Assembly: GCA_963734435.1 (NCBI GenBank)
Contig: CAVTHA010000005.1
Coordinates: 62,001-126,000 of the forward strand
DNA from: Bog-756 sp963734435
GTDB lineage: Bacteria; Actinomycetota; Acidimicrobiia; Acidimicrobiales; RAAP-2
Length of the DNA stretch: 64,000 nt
Direction of reading: 5' to 3'
Shown here: positions 1 through 9,045 of the stretch, in pieces
Layout of the letters: each line of letters begins with the position of its first letter
Numbering within the stretch: position 1 is the first letter of the stretch
The notes under the pieces: model-generated
What the model saw: the letters and a program-made list of their open reading frames with translations, nothing else
Told to the model about the DNA's origin: nothing
Databases searched by the model: none
Translations under genes and position numbers: made by a program

Positions 1-93
1 GGCACTGAACCGGAAGGCCAGCGCGCAGTCCCGGAACGAAGTGACCTTGGAGGGGGAGAGGGATCGCGGTGGTTCGAGGGGCACGGATACAGA

Positions 94-1005
94 CTACGGC
101 GAGGGTGTGTCGGAAACGGGGTTCAGGGCGCGGACGACCGAGGCGGACACCACCGGAGGTCGCTGCAGAGGGCCGAAATGGCCGAGGCCCTTGAGGACCT
201 CGATCGTCGCCTGGCGGAGGCGCCCGGCGTCAGCCTCCAGGAACGGCAGGCCGAACGCATCGGTGAATTCGCCACACACCAGCGTGACAGGGCACCCGAT
301 CTCCCCGAGTCGTCCGAAAGCGCCGTGCGACGCACCGTTGGCGTAGATCATGGCCTCGTCCTCTCGCCGGCACCTGAGCCGGATGGCGTCGCCGTCGCCC
401 CCCTCCGCGGCGGGAATCGGCTCAAAGCCGGCTTCGACGTAACAGCAGAGCGCTTCGGGGTCGAGCTCGGAGAACGGTGGCTTCGAAGAGAAGTTCACGA
501 AGGCGTCCTCTGCCGTCGGGAATGATTCGCGCCGCCGCCGGGCCGCGACGGTCATGGGGTTGTCCTCGAACCAGGGGGGTTCGCCGCCGGGTTCGACCGG
601 CAGGACCACGGGCTCGAAGCAGTAGAGCGACCTGAACGTGCCCGGTCGGGCCAGCTCTGCCAACAACAGGGAGGCGCCACCACACGAATGACCGAAACCG
701 GCCGGTGAGGTCAGTTCGAGGTGGTCGACGGCGGCCAGGACGTCGGTGGCAAATCCGGACCAGGCGAAATTGTCATCCGGCGGCCGGTCCGACCGTCCAT
801 GGGCCCGCAGATCGAGCCCCCAGCAATGGAAGCCTTCACGCAGGTCCCCGGCCAACGGAGTGAACACTTGGGCGCAGAACCCGGTGGCGTGGACGAGGAG
901 CAGGTCCTCTCCCTGGCCACCGAAGTCGTACACGGCGATCTCGAGACCGTCAGGGGTCCGGCACCGGGACGGCCTCGGTCGATCGGCGTCGTCGACCGCG
1001 CTCAC
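94..1005 (-). CDS. alpha/beta hydrolase
   Basis: This is a soluble alpha/beta-fold hydrolase of about 303 residues with an unknown ester-like substrate. The oxyanion strand reads LLLVHATGF, the nucleophile elbow is GFGHSCGG (serine after GH), and the C-terminal catalytic histidine lies in GLGHFGPL. EFTDAFG is the likely acid site. The open frame runs upstream to 1530, but the extension is arginine-rich and does not look like this family. I start at GTG 1005 (VSAVDDAD), just before the first family-like strand. It is divergent from the DUF4331 gene. The family call is sure; the substrate is not. Confidence 0.8.
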   Translation of the reverse strand: MSAVDDADRPRPSRCRTPDGLEIAVYDFGGQGEDLLLVHATGFCAQVFTPLAGDLREGFHCWGLDLRAHGRSDRPPDDNFAWSGFATDVLAAVDHLELTSPAGFGHSCGGASLLLAELARPGTFRSLYCFEPVVLPVEPGGEPPWFEDNPMTVAARRRRESFPTAEDAFVNFSSKPPFSELDPEALCCYVEAGFEPIPAAEGGDGDAIRLRCRREDEAMIYANGASHGAFGRLGEIGCPVTLVCGEFTDAFGLPFLEADAGRLRQATIEVLKGLGHFGPLQRPPVVSASVVRALNPVSDTPSP

Positions 1006-1496
1006 GTTGGTGACGGTACACCGAAGAGCGGGCTCGGGGCTCCGACCCACCCGCTCGGGAGGGGACGATCTTTCGGGCCTGCCAGTCAGCGTCGTCGTTG
1101 CGGTTTGACATGTGGCCGAATGTTCGGAATGCCGCAGCTCACTCCGGAGGCGGACCACTGGGCGGACAGCGTGAACCCTGTCTGTCGGGGACGACTTGGA
1201 GTCACCGGGGCGGGCCAGGAGTAAGCCTCGATACAGCCTCGGCGCTCTTGCAGCACGCGGCGCGTCGCCGATAAATCCAGAATCCGTCATCTCTCGGGTG
1301 TTCGACTCCGAATGACTCTCTAGTGCGCCGCTCGTTGCGGACGGCGCGCATGTCCGGGAGGTATTCGTAAGTGGAGTAATCCGACGATCGTTCCGAGAGA
1401 TTGGGTCTTCCACCGTCGCCAGCGGGCGGAACGTCATCCGCGTCCGACACTCCTGACAACTCCACAACAGCCAGCCACTATCTCCGAGGTGATGCC
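1006..1496. other. Divergent intergenic region without a convincing gene
   Basis: About 490 bases separate the alpha/beta hydrolase and DUF4331 starts. The reverse-strand frame stays open here, but its translation has no family character and is best read as GC-driven openness. The DUF4331 promoter should lie in it. I could not single out promoter hexamers. Confidence 0.5.
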
Positions 1497-2918
1497 ATGT
1501 CCTCCCACCGTGAAGCTCCCGAGATCGCAAAGGATGCCGTTGCAGACAGCACGGATCTCTATGCGTTTGTCAGTCCGGACAAACCCGATACCGTAACGAT
1601 CATCGCCAACTACGTCCCATTGGAGGCGCCCGACGGAGGACCGAATTTCTACGAGTTCGGCGACGATGTGTTGTATTCGATCAATATCGACAACAACGGC
1701 GACGGGCACCCCGAGATTGCCTACCAGTTCCGGTTCACCAACAAGATCACCGATCCAAACACATTCCTTTACAACACCGGTCCCATCACGACGTTGACCG
1801 ACACCACCTGGAACCGGCGCCAGTACTTCACGGTGACCCGCATGGCCGACGGGAACTCTGAGACCCTGGGCAGTCATCTCGCTTGCCCACCTTGCAACAT
1901 CGGGCCTCTCTCGACGCCGACCTACGCGCCGCTGGCGGCCGCCGCCATCCACCCGCTCCCGGGTGGAGGGCAGGTTTTCGCTGGACAGCGGGCTGAAGGC
2001 TTCTTCGTCGACTTGGGCGCCATCTTCGATCTGGCTGTTCTCCGGCCATTCGAAGAGGATCACGCTACCTTCGGTCTCGCCAATACCGGACTTGGGAGCA
2101 TGGCGGCCGGGGTGAACTCGACCAAGGGTGTGAATGTGCACTCGATTGCCCTCCAAGTTCCCAAGTCGGATTTGACCAAGAACGGATCGGCCTCGGCCAG
2201 CGCCTCTTCCGGTTCCTCGGTCATCGGGGTATGGACCACCGCGGCCCGTCAGAAGGCACGAGTCCTGCAGGCGTCGGATGGCACAGATGTCGAGTCAGGG
2301 CCATGGGTTCAGGTGTCTCGCCTCGGCAATCCACTCGTCAATGAGGTCGTCGTTCCAATGTCCAAGAAGGACTACTGGAATGCTCAGCCGCCCAGCCATG
2401 ACAAGCAGTTCGCACAGGCGGTCGCCAATCCCGAGCTGGCGCGGCTCCTACCGTCGCTCTATCCCGGCGTCTTTCCGAACCTTGCCGCCTACAACGCCAA
2501 ATCGCCCCACCGGGCCGATCTCTTGGCGATATTTCTCACCGGCATCCCAACCGGTGTTGTCGCTGGCTTTCAGAACAGTATGGGCACCACTCAAGCTGAC
2601 ATGTTGCGTCTGAACACGGCGATCCCACCCACGATCACCGGCATGAACAACCTCGGTCTTATCGGTATGGACGCGGCGGGGTACCCGAATGGCCGACGGG
2701 TCTTCGATGACGTGGTCACCATCGAGCTTCGGGCTCTGGCCGGGGCCACGCTTCCTCTGGTGGACAAGAGATTCACCCCAGATGCCGCGGCCACGGCGAT
2801 AACCGACGGCCTCACGTCTGGACCTACGGACACCACGGCCTTGGGCAACGAGACCTACCTTCCCAGCTTCCCGTATCTCGGCACCCCTCACAGCGGGTTT
2901 GCCGCTGGGACGAGCTGA
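1497..2918 (+). CDS. DUF4331 family protein
   Basis: The 473-residue product begins MSSHREAPEIAKD, the typical opening of DUF4331 proteins. It continues with the family features DLYAFVSP, a D-rich INIDNNGDG segment, and a C-terminal PNGRRVFDDVV block. DUF4331 proteins are widespread in actinobacteria and proteobacteria and have no assigned function. I see no signal peptide. The start is ATG 1497, preceded by GAGGTGAT with good spacing. The gene stands alone between a divergent hydrolase and a gene-poor stretch. The family is clear, the role is unknown. Confidence 0.9.
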   Translation: MSSHREAPEIAKDAVADSTDLYAFVSPDKPDTVTIIANYVPLEAPDGGPNFYEFGDDVLYSINIDNNGDGHPEIAYQFRFTNKITDPNTFLYNTGPITTLTDTTWNRRQYFTVTRMADGNSETLGSHLACPPCNIGPLSTPTYAPLAAAAIHPLPGGGQVFAGQRAEGFFVDLGAIFDLAVLRPFEEDHATFGLANTGLGSMAAGVNSTKGVNVHSIALQVPKSDLTKNGSASASASSGSSVIGVWTTAARQKARVLQASDGTDVESGPWVQVSRLGNPLVNEVVVPMSKKDYWNAQPPSHDKQFAQAVANPELARLLPSLYPGVFPNLAAYNAKSPHRADLLAIFLTGIPTGVVAGFQNSMGTTQADMLRLNTAIPPTITGMNNLGLIGMDAAGYPNGRRVFDDVVTIELRALAGATLPLVDKRFTPDAAATAITDGLTSGPTDTTALGNETYLPSFPYLGTPHSGFAAGTS

Positions 2919-3321
2919 GTCCGGCGAACGTGGCTGATGCCGGCGGCTGGATCGTCCCACTCCAGATGATCCTCCACCTCCATTGGCACCGGATTCACAC
3001 CGGGTGAAGGGCTGGAACCCTCAACGGTGGTGGTCGTCGGGCTCGAGCGGGGGTAGATGCGCACGCCGGAACCGACCGGCTAGACACTGGTACCTGATGG
3101 AACAGTTCCGAGGGTCGTGGGTAGGTCCGTCCGTGTTGGCGCCAAATCAGGCAGCTCGCAGACTGGAGCGGTTTCGGGTGACGGCGGTGATCACGTTGGG
3201 CCCCCGGCACCTGCGGGGGGCGCGACCATGAGCCCGCCCGGCCGCGGCTCGACCGCGCCGGCCGGGGCGTGCTGCCGCTGAGACCCCCGATCACCTGGAG
3301 CGATCTGATGCGTGGCATGGC
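2919..3321. other. Gene-poor stretch
   Basis: Short open frames occur on both strands but are arginine- and proline-rich with no domain character. I see no RNA gene, repeat or clear terminator. Confidence 0.5.
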
Positions 3322-3582
3322 TTGCGGGCTGGGGACCCGGTGATCGTCTCGGGACTGCGCATCCGGGGGGCCGACTGGGAGTTCCGGGCCCACATCGTCA
3401 ACCGGCGCAACGGGACCGAATCGATCGAGGTGGTCGGAGGCCGCTCCGGTGACCGTCGGGTGCGCTCGTTCGAGCCTCACCGGATCTTCCCGGTGACGGG
3501 CTCCCGCGGTGGGCACGGCTCGGACGGGTCGATCTCAGATCGGCCCTCGTTGGCGGACGCCCCACAGCTTCCCTTCGGATAG
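3322..3582 (+). CDS. Small hypothetical protein
   Basis: This 86-residue frame has a plausible beta-rich core (VIVSGLRIRGADWEFRAHIV, then SIEVVGGRSGDRRVRSF) with alternating hydrophobic residues. It resembles small actinobacterial proteins of unknown function that carry a tryptophan-glutamate strand and an ending like FEPHRIFPV. The start is uncertain: TTG 3322 is used, and GTG 3340 is an alternative. The C-terminal 30 residues are low-complexity. I do not recognise a named family. Confidence 0.45.
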   Translation: MRAGDPVIVSGLRIRGADWEFRAHIVNRRNGTESIEVVGGRSGDRRVRSFEPHRIFPVTGSRGGHGSDGSISDRPSLADAPQLPFG

Positions 3583-3750
3583 GCGGCGGCCCAGGGCCGG
3601 CCATCTGCGACTGAGACCCACCGTCCTGTGTGGACCTCAGGTTTCCGCCGTCGAAACGCGACGTGGCTCAGCTCGCCGCATTTGCTCCCGGGGGTCCGGT
3701 CACGCCGGCGCCCGGCTCGGCCGGAACCCGACACCGATAGGGTGCGCATC

Positions 3751-4628
3751 ATGGCGACCGTGACCTTCTTCCACGCCCATCCCGACGACGAGGCCATCGC
3801 CACCGGCGGCACCATGGCCGGGCTCGTCCGACGCCGGCCACCGGGTGGTGCTGGTGACCGCCACCAGGGGTGAGCTCGGGGAGATGCCCGACGGCCTGCT
3901 CGACCAGGGCGAGTCGCTGGCCGACCGCCGGCTGGCCGAGCTGACCGAGGCGTGCCGGATCCTCGGGGTCGCACCGCCAGAGTCTACCTCGACTACCTCG
4001 ACTCGGGGATGGCCGGTGAGGACACCAATGACCGGCCCGGGCAGCTTCGCCGCGCGCCGACGTCGACGAGGCAGCCGCGGCGTTGGCCGGGATCCTCGCC
4101 GAGGAGGCGGCCGACGTGCTGGTCATCTACGACGAGCACGGAGGCTACGGCCACCCCGATCACGTGCAGGTGCACCGGGTGGGCATGCGGGCCGCCGACC
4201 TGGCCGGCACACCGATCGTCTACATGGCCACCATGAACCGCGACTTCATGCGGAGCCTGGCCGACCAGCTCGGAACGCGTCGGACTGGGAACCCCCCGAA
4301 GGCAGTACCGACGGCATGGACACCATGGGTGAACCGGCCGCCGGATCACCACCGAGGTCGACGTGACCCGATGGATCGGCAGAAGCGCGAGGCCATGGCG
4401 GCCCACGCCAGCCAGATCAGCGAGACCAGCTTCTTCCTGTCCATGCCCGCCGACGTGTTCTCGATGGTGTGGGGACACGAGTGGTACATCCGGGTGCGGC
4501 CCGAAGCCGTGCCTGGGCCAACCGGAGCGGACCTCATGCTCGAGAGGAGACGGCGCTCCATCGGCTGCACCGCAGGGAGCGGCACGAGGGTGGTCCGGGC
4601 ACCGGCGGCGCCGACGGGACGTCGGTGA
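3751..4628 (+). pseudogene. PIG-L/LmbE-family deacetylase, several frameshifts
   Basis: The start MATVTFFHAHPDDEAIATGG carries the zinc-binding AHPDDE motif of the GlcNAc-PI de-N-acetylase (PIG-L) family. The family includes mycothiol MshB and Mca, which remove acyl groups from amino-sugar conjugates. The gene then changes frame: VLVTATRGELGEMPDG (about 3845 on), RVYLDYLDSGMAGED (about 3985 on) and DEHGGYGHPDHVQVH (about 4083 on, second zinc site HPDH). Near 4290-4380 it is again split, before GHEWYIR near the C-terminus. All hallmark motifs survive, and each break fits a one-base indel in a G/C run, so sequence error is more likely than decay. The end is approximate. Confidence 0.75.
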
Positions 4629-4819
4629 CGGCCACCCACCGGGTGCTGCGGGTCCACGGCGGCCGGCTGGTGGTGGCCGAGCGCCGGCTCGAGCTGGAGT
4701 CCGGAGCTCGATGCCGCTGCGGCCGAGGGGTTCGTCTCGTGAACTCGTTCGCGGTCGACGACAACGTCTACCTGGTGCTCCGTCGGCCGCCTCGGACGGT
4801 TGACGCCCGGCGCCGGTAG
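4625..4819 (+). CDS. Small hypothetical ORF, possibly frameshifted
   Basis: A possible GTG start at 4625 gives VTATHRVLRVHGGRLVVAER, and the end reads VNSFAVDDNVYLVLRRPP. Both halves look protein-like (alternating hydrophobics, then an acidic turn), but the middle (about 4700-4740) looks out of frame. It could be a small separate gene behind the deacetylase, or its tail. No family recognised. Confidence 0.3.
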   Translation: MTATHRVLRVHGGRLVVAERRLELESGARCRCGRGVRLVNSFAVDDNVYLVLRRPPRTVDARRR

Positions 4820-4855
4820 GCGCCAGTCCTGGACCGAGGCCCGGTGGGCCGCGGC

Positions 4856-6366
4856 TCAGAACTCGGTGAACGCCTGAATGGAGACGACCCGGTCCCGCCC
4901 GGACTCCTTGGCCCGGTAGAGGGCCTGGTCGGCCCGCTCGATGAATGACGTGGTGTTCTCGAACCCGTCCCAGCTGGTCAGCCCGGCCGACAGCGTCACG
5001 CCGAACTCGGAGGTGGCCTCACGACCCCCGCTCGCGGAGCTTGTCCAGCAGGTGGTGGCCACCGACCAGGTCGGTGTCGGGCATGACCAGACAGAACTCC
5101 TCGCCCCCGTACCGGGCGACCAGATCCTGTCCACGGATGTTGGAGACCATCAACGCGGCGATCGAGCGCAGCAGGGTGTCGCCGGCCACGTGCCCGTAGC
5201 TGGTCGTTGTAGTCCTTGAAGTGGTCGAGGTCGATCATGGCCACGCTCAGGGGCGTCTCCGAGCGGAGGGCGTGGGCCATCTCGATCTCGATCCGCTCGT
5301 AGAGGGTCCGCCGGTTGGCCAGCCCGGTGAGGGGGTCGGTGCGGCTCTCGGTGTGGAGCCGGTTCACGAAGTTGGCCCGGCTGGTCACCCGCAGGAAGGC
5401 GGCGGCCAGCAGCTCGGCCGCCTCACGTGGCCCGATCGATCCGACGGTCGTAAGTCCGAGCGCTCGACCACCATCACCAGCTCCCCGTCGGTGCAGTAGC
5501 CGACCGGGATGACACAGAGCGGCCTCGTCGAGCACCACCGAGTCGGTGCGGAGGGCCTGGTCGAGCTGCGGGAGCTCCGCTCAGGTCGGCGACATCTTCG
5601 GCTCGCCCGGGCCAGGTGACCAGGGGGGTGAACCGTCCGAGCTGCTCGTTCCGGGTGAACACGGCGATCTGGTCGGCGGGCATGACGTCGGCGACCACGG
5701 GGAGGCCACGGCGGAAGATGTCCGACGATGGTGTCGGTGGTCGAGTCGGTCGTGCCCGGACCGACGTCATCGAAGGTCTCGTTGAGCACGTCGATGGACT
5801 GCCGGAAGTTGAGGTGCCCGGTCAGGGATCCCGACCGCCCGGGAGATGATCCAGGTGACGAGCGACGATGGTCGAGGCGTAGACGAGCGCCACCCGGCCA
5901 CGAGCTCGGATGCCTCGGAGTCCCGCCGGCCCAGCTGGTCACGACGACCAGGGCGATGGCGAAGAGGTCGATGCCGATCCGCATCCGTCCGGTCGCCGAT
6001 GATGGAGACGAGGGTCACACCGACCAGCACCGCCGGCGTGGTGAGGTGCCGAGCTTGCTGTCGGAGCCCAGCTCGACGCAGGCCCACGGCGGCCAGGGCC
6101 AGGCAGACGACCACGAACCCGGTCATCGGCCTGCGGCGCTGACGTCGGATCTTCCCTTGGTGACGACCATGAACAGGGCCACGAAGACGCACGGCGACCA
6201 GGACGCAGCCGAGCGGCGCCGAGCGATGTACCACCATCTGACCGGGTTCTGGTCGAGGAGGATCACGGCCAGGAGGACGGGGATGGCGATCGATCTCGGC
6301 GATGACGCCGGAGATCAGACCGTCGCGGACCTGGCGCTGGGTGGGATGGGCGAGGTCGAACTTCAC
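4856..6366 (-). pseudogene. Membrane GAF-GGDEF diguanylate cyclase, several frameshifts
   Basis: Diguanylate cyclases make c-di-GMP from two GTP. The C-terminal domain is unmistakable: DPLTGLANRRTLYERI, then SVAMIDLDHFKDYND, a GGEEF active-site motif near 5095-5125, and ADQALYRAKESGRDRV at the end. The pieces lie in different frames. Upstream is a GAF-like stretch (LPVVADVMPADQIAVFTRNE) and several hydrophobic segments such as GFVVVCLALAAVGL, indicating a membrane-anchored N-terminus. At least five frame changes occur, yet the catalytic motif is intact in sequence, so the real gene is probably whole. The start near GTG 6366 is an estimate. Confidence 0.7.
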
Positions 6367-6429
6367 CGTAGGGTTATCGGCCCTGGTCGAGCCGTCCTTT
6401 ACCCCGCACGGTCGGCTCCGGCGGACCGC

Positions 6430-8265
6430 CTACGCGGTGGACCGCGGCTGGATCCCGGTCGGAGAATCTGGTCGGTCAGAGGCGTCAGGGATATCGGGCC
6501 GACGGCGGTCAGGGCCGGCTCCGGCTCGCGTCGACCGCCGGTCAGGCCGCCGCCGGCTCGTCACGCTGGCCGCCAGCGCCCGCCGGGGGAGCATGCCGGT
6601 GAAGAAGAGGCTGATCACCGTGAGCAGGGCGACCAGCCACAGGGCGCTGCGGAGGCCGATCGAGGCGGGCGGCGGCGTTCTCGGCCACGATGGCGTCCTG
6701 GGCCGGGGGAGACAGGTCGGTCTTGGCCAACTGCGGTCCGCAGGTCGGTGTCGGAGATGAAGGGGATCCCGCTCTCCATCTGCGACGGTGGCCTTGGCCG
6801 TGACCGTCGGGCGGAATGGCCGGGTTGTCGGTGACACCGGCGATGAAGGTGGTGGTGAGGCTGCCGATGAGGACGGCGCCGACCAGCGCGGTGCCGAGCG
6901 ATGCCCCGAAGTTGGTGAAGGTGTTCTGAAGGCCGCCCGACCTCGGGGCTCTGGTCGTCGGGAACGGCCGAGACGGTGACCGCTCCGAGCTGGGAGGCCA
7001 GCGCCCCGATGCCCACCCCCATCAGGGCCATGGGGATGAGCACGATGCCGGCGTTGGCACCCGGGTTGAGCCCGCCCACCATCACCAGGGTTCCGGCCAG
7101 CATGGACAGCATGCCCAACCGGACCACCAGTCGGGGAGAGGCGTTCGGCGCCAGCCTGGGCACGGCCAGGGCGGTGACCAGCAGGGTGACGGAGAGGGGG
7201 AGGAGCCGGAGTCCGGTCTGGAGGGCGTTCAACTCGAGCACCACCGAGAGGAACAGCGGAATGGTGAAGAAGATCCCGGACTGCACGAGGAACTGGAAGA
7301 AGAAGGCGACCAGGCCACCGGACAGCTGCACACTGCGGAACATGGACAGACGGATCAACGGCTCCCGGCCCAGCCGTTCGAGCCGGCCCTCCCACAGGAG
7401 CAGGACACCGATGACCAAGAGGCCGCCGAGCACCAGCCAGACCACCGGTGAGACGCCGAGGAGGACGGGAGCGTTGGGTTTGGGCCGCACCCATCCCCAG
7501 ACCCCCGAGTCGCAGGACACCGAACACGGTCAGGGAGAGGCCCGACGACCGAGAGCACCGCGCCCACCAGATCGAAGGACACCCGCTCCTCGGGCGGGGT
7601 GTCCTGCGACCCGGCGGAGCGAGGCCAGGATGACCACCACGATGACCACCTCGCCCGACGAACACCCAACGCCAGGAGGCGAAGGTGGTGACCGCCCCAC
7701 CGACCAGGGGCCCGGCGGCGACGGCAATGGCGCCGGCCGCGGCGATCAGCCCGTAGGCCGCCGGCCGGCGTTCGCGGGGGAAGTTGCCGGCGACCAGGGC
7801 CACGATGGCCGGCATGATCAGCGCCGCGCCGAGGCCCTCGAATCCCGACCAGCCGATGATCAGCACGGTGAGGTTGGGGGCGACGGCGGTGATCCCCGAG
7901 CCGACGCCGTAGACCACCAGTCCGATGGCGAAGGCCCGACGCCGGCCGATCAGGGCCCCGATCTTCCCGCCGGTGATCATGAAGGCGGCCATGACCAGGG
8001 TGTAGAGGGTGATGGCGGTCTGGATGCCGGTCACCGTGGTCCCGAGGTCGTTGGCCACCGACCGGATGGAGACGTTCATGACCGAGGTGTCGAGGGTCAT
8101 GAGGAACTGCGCGGAGGCCAGCACCAGGAGAACGAACGACCCGGTCCGGGAGGCGGGTCCCTCGGCCGTCGCCTCCGAGGGCACGGTCGGGCTAGCGCTC
8201 AACGGACCAACCCGCTCCGGACGGTGGGCCAGCTCCGACGACCAGGGGTGAGCGGCGCGCTCCAC
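6430..8265 (-). pseudogene. DHA2-type MFS drug exporter, frameshifted
   Basis: The N-terminal half (about 7650-8265) reads as the first helices of an EmrB/QacA-type 14-helix exporter. It has the motif LMTLDTSVMNVSIRSVA, the loop GGKIGALIGRRRAF (motif A) and the motif-C-like GAIAVAAGPLVGGAVT, then SWRWVF. The frame then breaks near 7650, resumes at about 7520-6900 (helices from FFFQFLVQSGIFFTIPLFLS on), and breaks again at least twice before the last helix LVALLTVISLFFTGML. Such proton-driven pumps export drugs or metabolites. The breaks belong to the same error-like cluster as the two preceding genes. Both ends are uncertain. Confidence 0.75.
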
Positions 8266-8382
8266 ACCGGCAACTGGGGTCCGTGGGCCACCGCGCGAAA
8301 CCTATCTGCTCCGGGAGGACCGCGCCGTGGCCGGCCCGGTCGGGCACTCGGAGCGCGGCGGCAGGTGTTCGGCCCGGCCGGT

Positions 8383-9045
8383 TCAGACCAGGCGCCGGTC
8401 GGTTGCCCACTTGGTGAGCTCGTGCCGGGTCGACAGCTGCAGTTTGCGGAGGACCGACGAGACATGAGACTCGACGGTCTTGACCGAGATGGTCAGGTCC
8501 CTGGCCACCTCTTTGTAGGTGTAGCCGCGGGCGATGTGGCGCAGCACTTCGCGCTCGCGGGGCGACAACTGGTCCAGCTCGGGATCGAGACCTTCGACCC
8601 CGGCGCTGTTGCCCCCCTCGGTGGCGAAGGCGTCGAGGACGAAGCCGGCCAGGCGCGGCGAGAAGACGGCGTCACCCGCTCCGACCCGGGACACCGCCTG
8701 GAGCAATTCCGGACCGGAGATGGTCTTGGTGATGTACCCGCGGGCCCCGGCCCGGATGACCGCGATCACATCCTCGGGGGCGTCGGACACCGACAGGGCC
8801 AGGAAGCGGATGTCGGGATGTCGGGCATGTACCCCGCGCAGCACCGCCTGCCCCCCTCCACCGGGCAGGTGGACGTCCAGGAGCACCACGTCAGGGACCC
8901 GCTCGCTGATCAACTCGACGGCGGCATCGGCCTCGTCGGCCTCGCCCACCAGTTCGACCGCATCGCCCAACTCGGCCCGTACACCCGACCGGAAGACGGC
9001 GTGGTCGTCCACCAGGAACAGGCGCAGCCGTGCCTCATCGGTCAT
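8383..9045 (-). CDS. NarL/LuxR-family response regulator
   Basis: This 220-residue regulator has an N-terminal receiver domain, with acidic pocket LFLVDDH and phospho-acceptor Asp in VVLLDVHLPGG. The LuxR-type helix-turn-helix at the C-terminus reads LSPREREVLRHIARGYTYKE, then VSVLRKL-type helices. Its start overlaps the end of the histidine kinase gene by 11 bases, so the two are translated together and form a two-component pair. The divergent PspC and DUF1707 genes are the natural candidate targets, which would resemble LiaRS-like envelope-stress sensing (inference). Confidence 0.92.
   Translation of the reverse strand: MTDEARLRLFLVDDHAVFRSGVRAELGDAVELVGEADEADAAVELISERVPDVVLLDVHLPGGGGQAVLRGVHARHPDIRFLALSVSDAPEDVIAVIRAGARGYITKTISGPELLQAVSRVGAGDAVFSPRLAGFVLDAFATEGGNSAGVEGLDPELDQLSPREREVLRHIARGYTYKEVARDLTISVKTVESHVSSVLRKLQLSTRHELTKWATDRRLV

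Noticed and set aside
1202..1465. Small minus-strand gene
   Set aside because: No domain, no good ribosome-binding site, and it sits in the divergent promoter region.
94..1530. Full 478-residue alpha/beta hydrolase
   Set aside because: The first 170 residues are arginine-rich without family features and overlap the region upstream of DUF4331. The start at 1005 is better.
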